A stretch of 64,000 bases of DNA from Piper betle (GCA_033002965.1 JAURVB010013341.1:62001-126000); one strand, 5' to 3'; shown: positions 1 through 12,390, counted from the stretch's first letter. Notes: generated by a model not told the origin, from the letters alone. Program-made: numbers and translations.

Positions 1-1604
1 TTACACAATTTACGCACATAATACGACCCCGTGTCGGACTGAGTCAATTCTTTGACCCCGGTTGCACTCGGTGCATGGTGGTCAAATCTAGGCTCAGGCC
101 GACCTAGGCTACCAACAAGAAAAGTACGATGTTCTACCTATTATACGTACCTGACTTGTGATTTTGTCTGACTGTAATCCGCTAACCCTAATCTGAATGA
201 GGGCATAAAATTATATATTAGTATAATTTTATTTGCATGACCCTACATGCAACTACATGACTAGGATAACTATCCATTTTGAAGATATAAAATATATCAT
301 GCTGGACTTCATTAATTATTTAATTTCCAGTTAGTCTAATTATAATTTAATATCAATGTGATATAATCAATTATGTCCTTTTTTCACATTTCCAATTAAA
401 TATCCCAAATAAAACCTTCATTTACCAGTTAATAATTTAATTATTAACCATACTCAATACTTAATTACTAGTATTAGTATATTCTTTAACTGATTTGTAT
501 TATCCTAATTTAAGGATGTCACTAGTACAGTTATTTGTAATTTATTTTTAACTAGACCGTATCGAGTCATCCCATATTTACAAAACTGTCATTCTTCTTC
601 CCCGACGTCCTTCTCTTTCCCATACCTTCTTCTTCTTCGCACCCAAAACCAGCATGTCTTCTTTTCCTTCCACCCTATTTCAGACCCCATCTTCTATCTA
701 CCCCAATGATCCGATTGGAAAACCCCAATGATCCAATCTTTATCCGCTACTATCTCATGGAACTCGGACTACACCCTACATGTGGACCTTAATTTCACCG
801 TTCATGGTGTCCGACAAGCAACCATGGTGACCATGTCCTGCCCCATCAAGGTGATGACCAGCACCACCCCAGGTGACGACCAGTCTGCACTTTCCATGGC
901 GGATCCACGTTTGGCCAGCAACACCACCCATGGCAACACCGACCTAGCCTCCCTTCACGTTCCTGATTTGCATCCCTCCTCGACAGTCTGAGTCGGCCAC
1001 CCAAGGCGACTCCGTCCAGCCAGCAGCACCACCGGGAGCACTCCCTACTTCCAGCACATCAACCCAACTCACAAGGATGGAAGATGGCGTTGTTGCTGCT
1101 GCAAAACATCAGGATGACCTCCTAGTGTTCCCCTTCTCTTCGTTGATTTCACATTTTAATTTTATGTTTATCATGCTTATTATCTAAACATGCTTATTAT
1201 CCATTTGTGCATGTGTATTTATGCAACTAAGAAGAGGAGAGGAAGAAGAATTACCCAAGTGAAGGAGGAAGCTGGCGTCTGTCTGAAGAGAAATTATGTG
1301 GATTACGCCCTCCCCTTCTCTTTATATCATGTCATGAAGGCTAGGGTTTGTGAAAACTTACTTCGCCCGGATTTCACTTAATCGTGTAACCGGGTAATCG
1401 ATATGATTCACTTTATTCTTTAAACAGTTTGATTCCGCTTGACCGATTATACAATAATTAACCGGTTAAAATACTTTTCACTTAACCGGGTGATTCACAG
1501 TTAACCGGTTAACGGTAAATAATTTGTATGGAAAAAAATAAATTTTCCAACATTCGATCCCACCGCGTCGAAAGTAATTATTATTATTTTTCCGGGTCTT
1601 TACA
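1..1604 (-). repeat. 3' LTR of element A (partial)
   Basis: Collinear with 7112-8713, the second part of the right LTR. On plus it ends ..GGGTCTTTACA, which on minus is the TGTAAAGACCCGG start of the LTR. The minus-strand polypurine tract follows directly at 1605. The part homologous to 6252-7111 lies outside the window. Open frames inside it, for example 728-991, are LTR sequence and not genes. Confidence 0.85.
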
Positions 1605-1632
1605 ATCTCCCCAACTTAGAATTATTTCATCC
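1605..1632 (-). other. Polypurine tract of element A
   Basis: Read on minus, this stretch ends AGTTGGGGAGAT immediately before the TGTAAAG start of the 3' LTR, the expected plus-strand priming site of a Ty3/gypsy element. Confidence 0.65.
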
Positions 1633-1719
1633 CCGAAATATCATAGCATTAATAGGATATTCATGATTAAGTACATCTCTGGTATAAGTTCATGTTACAA
1701 CAATTACATGGATTTTATG

Positions 1720-2226
1720 CTACAAATAGGGTAGGAAATTTTCTGGCCATTTTAGTTTAGTCTCCCATGTAGCTTCTTCTGATCCCTGATTTCTCCATAA
1801 TACCTTCACTAAAGGGATCTCCTTGTTACGGAGTGTCTTTGTTTCCCTCGCCAAGATGCGAATCGGTTTTTCCTCATAGGTTAAATCCGATTGTAGCTCT
1901 AAATTTGCAAAATTTGTGATAATGTGATTCTCATCTCGTACATATTTCTTTAGCATTGACACATGGAAAACATTGTGTACTCCAACAAGGCTTGGTGGCA
2001 ATGCTAATCTATATGCACAATTCCCAACTCGATCTAGGATTGGAAATGGTCCTATGAATCTTGACTTCAACTTTCCTGATATTTTAAATTTGATCACCCC
2101 CTTTGTAGGAGATGTCTTTAGGTACACAAACTCCCCAACTTGGAATTCTAAGTCCTTCCTTCGAGTGTCAGTATAACTTTTCTGCCGATCCTGAGTTGCC
2201 TTAAGCCTTTGCTGGATGAGTTGCAC
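1720..2226 (-). pseudogene. Element A integrase C-terminus with chromodomain-like tail
   Basis: A 168-codon open segment carrying the end of a Ty3/gypsy polyprotein. Residues 56-98 hold the GPF-type integrase C-terminal fold (FIGPFPILDRVG, then a VFHVSMLKKY motif). Residues about 117-156 form a chromodomain-like module ending KVLWRNQ..EEATWE, which in chromoviruses is thought to guide integration to heterochromatin. Plus-strand element C has a near-identical copy at 15440-15823. The segment is separated from the integrase core by stops and a frameshift, so it is not translated as part of a working polyprotein. Confidence 0.8.
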
Positions 2227-2500
2227 TTTTTAGCTGCTTCTCTCACCATCTCTGGCCAGACCATAACCACCTCTGTAGACTCCAACCAGCATGATGGAGA
2301 TCAACAAGGCCTACTGTATAAAGCTTCAAACGGTGCCATTCCTATATTGGCTTGGTAAGATTTATTATAGGTGAATTCAGCCAAGGCTAAGTGTTTCTCC
2401 CAATCTCCTCCCAAGTCGAGGATGCAAGCTCTCAACAAATCCTCTAAAGTTTGATTGGTCCTCTCACTCTAACCATCAGTTTGGGGGTGATATGTTGTAC

Positions 2501-3106
2501 TTAACTTGATTTGGGGGTCCCCATAGCTTTTTGGAAAACATCCGAAAAATGTGACGTGAATAGGGGATGTCTGTCAGAGACTATCTCCTTTGGAATTCCA
2601 TGCAGCCTGACAATGTTATTTATGTACAGTTTTGCTAAGTATTCCGTTGTCCTTGTTGATTTTGTGAGGATAAAGTGAGCTGCCTTGGTCAAACGGTCCA
2701 CAACCACCCATATAGAGTCATGTCTCTTCAATGTCCTTGGGAGTTTATTAATAAAATCACATGTGACACGCTCCCATTTCCAAGTAGGTATCTCTAAAGA
2801 TTGTAATAATCCACCGCGTAGTTGATGTTGGGCTTTGATCAATTGGCACGTCTGACACTTGGAAACAAAATCCACCACATCCCTCTTCATCCCAATCCAC
2901 CAGTAGGTTCGTTTTAAGTCCTGATACATCTTTTTAACACCAGGGTGTATTGAGAACCTTAAACGATGAGCTTCCTCCAGGATATCTCGCTTTAATGCAT
3001 CATTGTTGGGTACACACAACCTCCCTCTAAATCTGATTACACTGTTGGAATATGCTACAATGTCGGGAGTATTGTCCAACATTTCATTCAGCTTCTCATC
3101 TTCCAT
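2501..3106 (-). pseudogene. Element A integrase zinc-binding domain and catalytic core
   Basis: A 201-codon open segment. It has an HHCC zinc-binding domain (H47, H54, C84, C87), then the core with the first Asp in CDFI (about D117) and the second in IVSDR (about D178). The family usually has Asp or Gly after SDR; here it is His. The frame is lost at about residue 197, before the catalytic Glu, and the rest of the core continues in other frames down to about 2230. Integrase inserts the cDNA into the host genome; this copy cannot be made whole. Confidence 0.82.
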
Positions 3107-3367
3107 TTGTGTTAGCTTAACTTAGTCCACCAATTCATTGGAGATAACCAGGTTCGCCAGTAGTCATGTCATTCATTCCACCGGGTTAATAGCTACCACA
3201 TTAGCTGACATAGCCCAAAGTCTAGCTAGCTGTTGACCCTTGTCCACCTTGCCCTTCCGACTCAACGCGTCGGCTACAACGTTCGCTTTTCCCGGATGGT
3301 ATAAAATTTGGAAATCATAGTCCGTCAAGTATTCTATCCACCACCTCTGTCGAAAGTTAAGGTCATT

Positions 3368-3616
3368 CTAGGTGAAGATATACTTCAAACTTTGGTGGTC
3401 TGTAAAAACCTCGAACTGAGCTACGTATAAATAGTGTCTCCAAATTTTCAGAGCAAACACAACTGCTAGCAGTTCCAAGTCATGGGTTGCATAATTTTGC
3501 TCGTGGATCTTCAATTGGCGAGAGGCGTGAGCCACCACCTTACCATCTTGCATAAGGACACATCCTAACCCCACTAGAGATGCATCACTGAAGACCACAA
3601 ATCCTTCATTCGTCAT
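3368..3616 (-). pseudogene. Element A RNase H domain
   Basis: An 82-codon segment matching the Ty3/gypsy RNase H, which degrades RNA in the RNA-DNA hybrid. The catalytic acidic residues are visible: Asp in FSDAS (D11), Glu in LELLAVVFA (about E48) and Asp in FTDHQS (about D73). A linker with the motif HPGKANVVADALSRK continues on minus to about 3120 with breaks. A frame change separates it from the reverse transcriptase upstream. Confidence 0.8.
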
Positions 3617-3655
3617 TTGGTATAGTCAAAACTGGTGCAGTAGTTAAACTCTTCT

Positions 3656-4324
3656 TCAAAGATTGGAAACTCTCCTCACAACTTGAAGAGCAATGGACAA
3701 GTGTTTCCCATGGTCCTCCTCATTATTTGAATAGACTAGAATGTCATCCACAAACACAATAATAAGCTTATCCAAGTATTCGTGGAACACCGTGTTCATA
3801 AGTGACATAAAGGCCACTGGTGCATTTGTCAGACCAAAAGGCATAACCAGAAACTCATAATATCCATATCGAGTTCGGAAAGCCGTTTTCTGTATGTCTG
3901 ATTCCTTCACCCGTAGTTGATGGTATCCGGACCGCAATTCTATTTTTAAGAATATTCTGGCTGTTTTCAACTCATCAAATAAATCATCAATCCTCGGTAA
4001 GGGGTACCGATTCTTAACTGTCATTTGATTGAGCTGGCGATAGTCAATACACAATCGAAGTGAGCCATCCTTCTTCTTTACGAAAAGAACAAGACATCCC
4101 CAGGGTGATGTACTTGATCGGATGAAGCCTGCCTGCAACAGCTCTTCTAATTGACTCTTTAACACCTTGAGTTCCGCTGGAGCCATGAGGTATGGTGCTT
4201 TAGAAATTGGTGATACTCCAGGTGCTAGGTCAATGACAAACTTCACCGCTCGCTTAGGAGGTAACCCTGGAAGTTCACCTGGAAATACGTCTGGAAATTC
4301 TACTACCACCGGAATCATGGACAA
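3656..4324 (-). pseudogene. Element A reverse transcriptase
   Basis: A 222-codon segment with the Ty3/gypsy RT landmarks: LPPKRAVKF near the start, [40 protein letters not shown] and the active site FVDD (about 191-194). The motif-A aspartate, normally K-I-D-L, reads K-I-E-L (about residue 129), so a catalytic metal ligand is changed as well as the frame being broken downstream. The enzyme would copy element RNA into cDNA; this one is inactive. Confidence 0.85.
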
Positions 4325-4469
4325 CTCTTTGGGTTTGGACTCAGACTCCTCTAGAGTTGCCGAAAAGGCTTTGCAACCCTCACCAAACTACTCAGTTGCC
4401 TCACTAACCGACACAATACAAGAGCATGGATCATTCCATGACCCTTGGAAAATAACCCCCATCTCACAA

Positions 4470-4775
4470 TTACAAGGTTTCATCAACACTCTCCTCCCTT
4501 TTACAGTCGAGAAAAGCCTGGTGTGCAGACAACCAGTCCATTCCCCACAGTACATCAAAGCCTATTATCCCATAGACAATGAAATTCCATACATAGGGTT
4601 TCCCTTGTATATCCAAGGATAGGTTAGTCACTCCTAACGTTGTGACTTCCCTGTCTCCCGTTGCAGTAGTGACCCTATAAGTCTTGGGTAATGTAGACGT
4701 TTGGAGTCCTAAACTCTTAACTAATCGGAATGATAGGAACGAATGTGTACACCCCGAGTCAAATAAAACATCCAC
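4470..4775 (-). pseudogene. Element A aspartic protease (retropepsin-like)
   Basis: A 101-codon segment beginning VLFDSGCTHSF, the active-site triad region of a Ty3/gypsy retropepsin (D6-S7-G8). It then has the flap-region pattern and the C-terminal GMDWL motif (about residues 77-81). The position between the gag zinc knuckle and RT is standard. The enzyme would process the Gag-Pol polyprotein. The region joining it to RT (4325-4469) contains stops. Confidence 0.8.
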
Positions 4776-4820
4776 ACTAACACTTTGAATCAGAATTTTA
4801 CCTCGAACTGTGTCGTCATC

Positions 4821-6073
4821 CTACTCAGCTGCCTCGATTTCGACTACAAAAAGTTTTGCCTTCCCTTTGTCCACCAATTTTGCAGGTGCTGGGTAGCGAG
4901 TAGGAGCTGGTGTCTTCTCCTTTTCAGGTTGCTCCTGTTGTTGCTTCAGGGGCTGACGACAGTCGTTTTGCAGGTGTCCTGTCCTTCTGTAGTTGTAGCA
5001 CCGACGGGGCTTACTGCATAGCCCTGCATGCATCTTGTTGCAATTTTTACATAGTCGATACGGAATCTCCTAAAACTTCCTTTTGCGGTTCCCATCAACA
5101 TTCCGTTGATAGTTCTGCTACTGGTGTTCTGGAGACCGGTTTGTGCTACTAACCTGGTTGGCATTCTTATGTTGCATAGTAGCGTTCCCCTGTTTCAGTG
5201 CACGGACATATTCGTACACCAACTCATGAGTAGTGGCTGCCTCAATCACTTCGGTTATAGTGCCTCTTGGCACCGTAGCAACCATACTCCTCAATTTTGG
5301 TTTCAACCCCAGAAAAATTTGTTTGCTCTGACCCGGGCAGTTACCAGACTCCCAGGTGCAAATCTCTCCAATTGCAAGAAATTTTTTGCATACTCTCAGA
5401 CTGAATCATCCCTCTGAGTTAGAGTGGCAAATTCTAGTGCTTTCTTCTGGACAACAGACTCAAGAAAATATTGTCCATTGAAAGCTATTACAAATTCCGC
5501 CCAAGGAATGGATGAAATCTCCCGTTGATGGAATGCATTCTTCTCCATGGACTTCCACCAATAAGATGCTTCCTCCTGAAGCATGCATGTCGCCAACCTC
5601 ACTTGATGGCGATGAGGCATAGAGAGAGCTCTAAATTCTTTCTCATTAATGTCCATCCAGCTCTCCGCCTTCATTGGATCAGTCCCTCCAATGAATACCT
5701 CAGCTCCGTTCTTCCAGAATTTTTCTACAGTGTATCGATCACTGTCATCCCCAACTGGCAGTACCACTTGTCGAACTACCCGTGGTACTGGGTTTGGAAG
5801 TTCCCCTCGCTCGCCCAGGTCAGCTATCCCTACCCGCTTTTGGGCGCTCCCCTGATCCCCATTTGGGATGCTACTAGGACCCGCAGCCAAATTTGGAGCT
5901 CCATTCCCTGTTACCAATCCCAGTAATCGCTGTGCTATGTTCTGAACCACAGAACTGGTATTATCTGAAGCCTGCACTAGTCCCTGTATGGCCATCAAAA
6001 TTTGGCCTAACACACTTTCCAAGTTCGTGTCCGGCTGTGCAGATTGGCTCGACTTCGTTTGGGTGCCTGCCAT
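4821..6073 (-). pseudogene. Element A gag with zinc-knuckle region
   Basis: Gag starts MAGTQTKSS at 6073 and is open to 5396 (225 codons). It contains a Ty3 Gag core with the pattern AESWMDI..FRAL..MLQEEASYWW. It ends at a TGA that replaces an Arg codon where a CGA would be expected (as in the related copy in element C), consistent with deamination of a methylated CpG. Homology continues in fragments at 5306-5118 and 5164-4946, and ends with a CCHC-type knuckle at 5033-4821 in which the second Cys is Tyr (CYNYRRTGHLQNDC). Gag would form the virus-like particle and bind RNA. Confidence 0.8.
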
Positions 6074-6230
6074 CTAAAATTTATTTCGTGATGGTTCATT
6101 AAAATTTTTTTTCAATGATTACTTAGGTTTGTTAGTGAGTCCACTAATTCACTAATGACATCCCATTGGAGAAAGATAAGTATTGGACTCTTCAACAAGG
6201 TACTTGAGTCATAAGATGTGAGCTTTTGGG

Positions 6231-6249
6231 AAACCAGGCTCTGATACCA
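6231..6249 (-). other. Primer-binding site of element A (tRNA-Met type)
   Basis: Read on minus it is TGGTATCAGAGCCTGGTTT, two bases inside the 5' LTR. The first 12 bases are the classical complement of the 3' end of plant initiator tRNA-Met used by many Ty3/gypsy elements. Confidence 0.8.
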
Positions 6250-6589
6250 CCTGTAACGACCCGCCATTTTTCACAACATTGTGGGCCTAGCTGGCTAGGT
6301 GTTACTCACAATTAAGCAAATATGTCTAGCATTTCTAACAAACACATATATAAAGATCCCACAGTCTTGGACCATTTCCCAGTAGCCACACTTATTTCTC
6401 AAATAAATAAAAAAGGGAGTCCCCATATTCATTTTGCTTCATGCTCTGCTTGTCAATCACCTAATTTCGTATTTGCACACCTGCAGAAGCAATTCCGCGT
6501 TAGTGATTACAACACTAAGTAGTATAATAGATAAAACAAGTCAAGTACATTCCACTATTTCTCTATGTTCATTTTAATATGCGGTGGAG

Positions 6590-7090
6590 CGATTCCGCTA
6601 TACTCCAAAACAATGCGGAGGAGGTATCCGCTGTGACCCTCACACCCCGGCCGTAGCCCTTTTGTGTGGAGGCTACCACTACCATCTCCAGTGCCAGTGG
6701 CTCGCACACCCTGGTCATTGCCTTTTGTGGGGAAGCTATCACTGCACTTAGGCGATTGCTACGCCCCATTTGTGGGGAAGCTCTCACTACCAATTCTAGT
6801 GCCAGTGCCTACACACCCCGTCTGTAGCCTTTTTATGGCGAGGCTATCACCGCACTCCAGTGCCAGTGCCTTGCACACCCCGGCCGAAGCCTTTTATGGG
6901 GAAGCTATCACTGCACTCAAGTGAATGCTATGCCCCGTTTGTGGGGAAGCTCTCACTACCAATTCTAGTGCCTCACACACCCCGGCCGTAGCCTTTTTAT
7001 GGGGAGGCTATCACTGCACTCCAGTGCGATGGAGGAATCGTTGTGCCTCGCTCACCCCGGCCGTAGCCTTTTTGTGGGGTGGCTATCACT
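6590..7090. repeat. Tandem array inside LTR A (CCCCGGCCGTAGCC units)
   Basis: Diverged units of about 60-100 bp, each with a core like CACCCCGGCCGTAGCC followed by TTTTTATGGGGAGGCTATCACT. At least five cores are visible. The same units occur on the other strand in the solo LTR at 48650-49260. The array produces several overlapping open frames that are not genes. Confidence 0.8.
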
Positions 7091-8418
7091 ACTCCAAAAC
7101 AATGTCGATGCATTATACAATTTACGCACATAATACGACCCCGTGTCGGACTGAGTCAATTCTTTGACCCCAGTTGCACTCGGTGCATGGTGGTCGAATC
7201 TGGGCTCAGGCCGACCTAGGCTGCCCATAAGGAAAGTACGATGTTCTACCTATTATATGTACCTGACTTGAGATTTCGTCTGACTGTAATCCGCTAACCC
7301 TAATATGAATGAGGGCATAAAATTATACATTAGTATACCCTACAAGCAATTACATGACTAGTATAACTATCCATTTTGAAGATATAAAATATATCATGCT
7401 GGACTTCATTAATTATTTAATTTCCAGTTAGTCTAATTATAATTTATTATCAATGTGATATAATCAATTAAGCCCTTTTTTCACATTTCCAATTAAATAT
7501 CCCAAATAAAACCTTCATTTACCAGTCAATAATTTAATTATTAACCATACTCAATACTTAATTACTAGTATTAGTATATTCTTTAACTGATTTGTATTAT
7601 CCTAATTTAAGGATGTCACTAGTACAGTTATTTGTAATTTATTTTTAACTCGACCGTTTCTAGTCATGCCCATATTTACAAAATTGCCGTTCTTCTTCCC
7701 CGACGTCCTTCTCTTTCCCATACCTTCTTCTTCTTCGCACCCAAAACCAGCATGTCTTCTTTTCCTTCCACCCTATTTCAGACCCCATCTTCTATCTACC
7801 CCACTGATCCGATTGGAAAACCCCAAAGATCCAATCTTTATCCGTTGTTATCTCATTGAACTCGGACTACACCCTACATGGGGACCTTAATTTCACCATT
7901 TATGGTGGCCGACCAGCAGCCATGGCGACCATATCCTGCCCCATCAAGGTGACGACCAGCACCACCCTAGGTGGCGACCAGTCTGCACTTTCCATGGCGG
8001 ATCCACGTCTGGCCAGCAACACCACCCATGGCAACACCGACCTGGTCTCCCTTCACGTTCCTGATTTGCATCCCTCCTCGACGGTCTAACTTGGCCACCC
8101 AAGGCGACTCCGTCCAGCCAGCAGCACCACCGGGAGCACTCCCTACTTCCAGCACGTCACCCCAACTCACAAGGATGGAAGATGGCGTTGTTGCTGCTGC
8201 AAGACATCAGGATGACCTCCTAGTGTTCCCCTTCTCTTCGTTGATTTCAGATTTTAATTTTATGTTTATTATGCTTATTATCTAAACATGCTTATTATCC
8301 ATTTGAGCATGTGTATTTATGCAACTAAGAAGAGGAAAGGAAGAAGAATTACCCGAGCGAAGGAGGAAGCTGGCATCTGTCTGAAGAGAAATTAATGTGG
8401 ATGACGCCCTCCCCTTCT

Positions 8419-8427
8419 CTTTATATA
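8419..8427 (-). promoter_or_regulatory. TATA box of LTR A
   Basis: TATATAAAG on minus, followed downstream by the conserved ACAAACCCTAGCC stretch seen in all LTRs of this family. It is the likely start region of the element transcript. Confidence 0.5.
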
Positions 8428-8713
8428 ATTTCATGAAGGCTAGGGTTTGTGAAAACTTACTTCGCCCGTATTTCACTTAATCGAGTAACTGGGTAATCGA
8501 TATGATTCACTTTATTGTTTAAACGGTTTGATTCCGCTTGACCGATTAAACAATAATTAATCGGTTAAAATACTTTTCACTTAACTAGGTAATTCACAGT
8601 TAACCGGTTTACAGTAAATAATTTGTGTGGAAAATAAAATTTCCAACATTCGATCCTACCGTGTCGAATGTTATTATTATATTATTATTATTATTATTTT
8701 CCGGGTCTTTATA

Positions 8714-10498
8714 TGTAGTCTACCACACTTCTCCGGGTTTGAGGAACTCAAAATATGGAGTTGTCGGGATCCCTCAGGAATGCAACATTCCACTCACCAA
8801 TCCTAAGCCCCTTTGGACTGGCACATGCACAACTTGTGGTACATGCCCAAATATTATATATACATAGGTCGGGGTAAGGATTATATTATAATAGGCCTAA
8901 AGGCATCATCATCTAGATTTGAGTTTTTAAAAGAAACTCAAGAGATCTACTGCTCAAGTGTTATTAATCTAGAAATTTGTATAACTAAATTGCTCGTGTG
9001 GAGTGGGATATGATAAATCTACCACTTGACACATCCGCTTACCTGTCATATCAAATCACGATATAACAAGAGGTCAAACCATAAGCGAGTCCTAAACGGA
9101 CCTTGCGGAAGCTCCAATCGTGTCCACGTACCTTTGCAGCAAGCTCCTACTTCATACCTACACATTAAATCTAAAACTTATTGCCCATTATCTAAATGAT
9201 GCATTCACATATCTTAAATAACACACTCATATTAATGCAATCACATCAAGTCACAAATTACATTACGGTTAATTAACAACTCCTAATTACTTTACCTAAG
9301 CAGTTCTTTAGCATTTATTTCATATAATTCGAATCACGCAAATTCAGTTTTATTTACAATCGGCAGATTTCATCATGTCAATCAATCAAATCTTAACATG
9401 TCATGCTAATAATTATCAATTTTAAATAATTAAGTCAGAGTTAATTATACCTCGTGTTGTCCATGATAAGTGACGATTAGCTTGTGGTCGCACAATTCAG
9501 GACTCAATTCGGCACCCGACAGCATCCGAAGTTCCATCGGATTTGGAGGAATAAATTTGGCAAAAATCTGGCAATTGTCGGAGAATTTGAGCAAATCCAG
9601 TTTATTGTTGGTTTCTAGCAATTTTTTGGTGACTTTCTGATGGTTTTCCAGCAAGGTGGTCAGGGCTGCGGGTTAGCACCGCTCGGCAAGCTTGAGTCGA
9701 CTATGGTGAGGTAAAGGGTGATTGTTGTGGCGACTGTCACTGGTGGCGGCCATTGGTCAATCGGGGTAGGGATGCCCGATCGGGCTCCTTGGCCTGTCTT
9801 GAAGGTGGCGCACAGCAGGGTGAGGGTTGTTGGGGGAAGGGATGGCGACGGTGCCACTGTCGTGATGGAGCAGCGTGGTGGGCTGCAGAGTTGGCTTTGG
9901 GAGTGCAGCGCAAGCACACAGATCCCTTGCATCGTGGAGGCCAGGTGGTCGCCAGAATGGTGGGGTGGTACTTAGCAACAGTTCAGCGCGGCATTGATTG
10001 GTGGTGGTGCGGTGGCCGAAGGTGGCAGCTGCAGCGGCGTTGGGGTGGCAATCGTGAAGGGTTTGGTGGCAATCTTGTAATTAAAAATTAAGTCGACTTC
10101 GACTCGTGTTAAAAATAATTAACTCTTAATAAATTCTAAAAAAATCTTAAAAAATATGAAAAAATAACATAAAATATAATACACTAAATAACATCAAAAT
10201 GATATGTTCTATGATTAACAACCCACCCAAACTACTATCTAGCACGCCTTAATGTGTTATTTGGTGTAAAAATAATTAAGCAATGAAATACGAAAAAATA
10301 ACTGGCATAATGTCATATACTCTGAAAACTCATTTCTTATCATTTTTCTGACACTCTCATCATATACTTGGCAGTAATAGCTCATAACGCATGGCCAGCC
10401 TCGGCTCAGGACATGTATCATGAAACTCACTCGACTCGAACCGACGGCTAAACCACAGGTTCACTAATGAAACTCTTACTCAAGTCACTGATTTTACA
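8714..10498 (-). repeat. 3' LTR of element B (partial)
   Basis: Homologous to about 23580-25424. Shared landmarks are a stretch beginning GGGTTTGAGGAACTC, a GGCCTAAAGGCATCAT block, a GC-rich block (9660-10080), then the GACTCG module at 10093-10110. It ends TTTTACA at 10498. The overlapping GC-rich open frames at 9660-10091 exist in three frames on both strands and are not conserved in the sister LTR, so they are not called as genes. Confidence 0.75.
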
Positions 10499-11110
10499 AC
10501 CTTCCTTCCTTAGAAAAATTTCATCATCAAAATTTTACCCAATGAGGTTTCAAACTCATCAATAATCTGAAAGGTACATCTCAACTATAGTAGTTGGTCA
10601 TGAAATTGGATACTCGAATATCTTTGGTTATGTCCTCTTCATCCCATCTTCACGTTCCCCTGTAGAATTTCAACTCCTCATCGAGTCCATTGCGCTCATA
10701 CTAGTTGAACTTCTTTTCTTTTGAGAACCTTCACTTGGCGGTCCACGGTCATGACTACATCTTTTGGATATGTTAAGTTTGGTTGTAGCTCTATCTTTGT
10801 GAAATTGACCACATGAGAGTTATCTAGATATTACACTTTTAGTAATGACACATGTAAGACATCATGCACAACTGATAGATGAGGCGGCAATGCTAGTCTA
10901 TAAGCCACTTGCCCAATGCACTCGATCATGTCAAATGGTCTAATATATCATGGACTGAGTTTCCCATGATTCCTGAATCCCATGCTTCCCTTCGTAAGAG
11001 AGACTTTTAGGAAAACATGATCTCCTAACATAAAATGAACCTCATGTATGCGATAATCAGCATAACTTTTCTATTTGTCCCGAGCTGACCTCATTCTCTT
11101 CGTAATCTTC
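10499..11110 (-). pseudogene. Element B integrase C-terminus and chromodomain-like relic
   Basis: Read on minus with frame changes and stops, it shows the same order as in A: KSYADYR, GDHVFLKVS, LALPPHL, VFHVSLL-like, and a DRQVKVL..KEVQLV stretch matching the chromodomain start. No open segment exceeds about 60 codons. The polypurine tract of B should lie at 10499-10530 but is degenerate. Confidence 0.55.
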
Positions 11111-11114
11111 ATCA

Positions 11115-12385
11115 CTAACTCTGTGTCTGCTGGACCATTTCTTGCCTAACTACCACTAGTTCGCTACCCTCTACCCAACATACTAGGGATCCACATGGTT
11201 TGCCATATAGTGCTTTGAATGGTGCTATTCTAATTGTGGCCTGATACCCACTGTTGTGGGAGAACTCCACTAGAGGCAGATGCTCTTCCCAACTTCCTAT
11301 GAAGTCTAGAATGCATGTCCAAAGCAAATCTTCTAGTATTTATATGGTTCTCTTAGTCTTACCATCTGTCTAAGGATGAAAGGCTGCTCTGAATCTCGAC
11401 TTAGTGCCCATAGTTGTCTGGCAAGCCATCAAAAATTGGGATGTGAATCTCAGATCCTTGTATGATATGATCTCCTATGGCACTCCATGTAGCCTAACTA
11501 TCTGATCTCTGTATAGCGTGGTTAATGTCATCAGTGGATGGTTCATCCTGATTGGTATGAAGTAAACACTCTTTTTGAGTCTATCTGCTATGACCCATAT
11601 TGCATCAACTGTTGGTGGGTCCTAGGCAAACTGATTACAAAGTCATATGCTATGCTCTCCCAATTCCACTCTTGGGCTTTCGATGGCTGTAGAATTCCAC
11701 CTAGATGTATGTTCTTAGCATTCACTTGCTAGCACACCAAACATTTGGCAATTTTGTTGTACACCTCTCTCTTCACTCCTGGCCACCGATAAGTTCGTTA
11801 GGCATCATAGTACATCTTCAGTCCACCTGGATGTGCTACGCATCCCAACGTGTGAGCTTCATAAAGAATCGTATCATGAAGTCCAAAACACTCTGGAACA
11901 TCTAGCACAAACAGTCAACCTCTCAATCTGACTAACCCGTCTGCATCTCTGGCCAATTTTTGGAGTGTTTATTGTTCTGGGCACTGAGTCAATTGTTTAT
12001 CTTTCTCATGTGCAACTCTGATATCTTCAAGTACACTTGGCTGAATGGTCAGTCTTGCTATCATTCTGACCAACTGTCTCTTGTCTGTACCATGATGAGT
12101 CAATGACCCTACTGCCAATCCTACTAAGCCTCAAACTGGCTTCCTACTCAAAGTATCTAGCACAGTTTCTTTGCCCTCGTGGTACGCTTATTGATCTCAT
12201 AGTCTGATAACAACTCTAACCATCTTCTTTGTCTGCTGTTCAAACCTTTCTGCGTGAAGATGCTTTTCAAACTCTGGTGATCAGTCAAGAGTCTCAAAGA
12301 TGTTCCTTACAAATAATGCCTCCATCTTTTGAGTTTGAATATGACTCCTACAAACTCTAGGTCGTGTGTAGGATAGTTATGCACA
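11115..12385 (-). pseudogene. Element B integrase core and start of RNase H linker, decayed
   Basis: The 70-codon open piece at 11115-11327 has the integrase motif SWEEHLPLVEFSHNSGYQATI..APFKALYGKPC. Upstream on minus, to 12385, Ty3/gypsy integrase and RNase H similarity continues in short pieces with many stops. At 12390 element C interrupts the RNase H sequence, which resumes at 19065. Confidence 0.6.
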
Positions 12386-12390
12386 TGCAC

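Larger units (their letters stand above)
1..8713 (-). mobile_element. Element A: Ty3/gypsy chromovirus (Tekay/Del-like), left end cut by window
   Basis: On the minus strand the order is LTR, tRNA-Met primer site, gag, protease, reverse transcriptase, RNase H, integrase with a chromodomain-like tail, polypurine tract, LTR. That order defines Ty3/gypsy, and the tail suggests the Tekay/Del lineage. The LTR family begins TGTAAAGACCCGG and ends GGCGGGTCGTTACA. The right copy (5' LTR) is 2462 bp. The left copy lacks about 860 bp beyond the window edge. The two LTRs differ at many bases and small indels, so the insertion is not young. All coding parts carry stops or frameshifts. It lies inside the 3' LTR of element B. 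Confidence 0.85.
6252..8713 (-). repeat. 5' LTR of element A
   Basis: On plus it starts TGTAACGACCCGCC and ends GGGTCTTTATA, one base changed from the canonical TACA. It contains a GC-rich tandem array (6590-7090) and a TATA box (8419-8427, minus). 7112-8713 matches 1-1604, and the solo LTR at 47906-49603 is a relative. The following bases TGTAG (8714-8718) are the likely target-site duplication, but the other copy is off the window. Confidence 0.85.

Noticed and set aside
9660..10091. Overlapping GC-rich open frames on both strands
   Set aside because: They lie in the leader block of LTR B, and the sister LTR (24590-24990) does not keep any of the frames.
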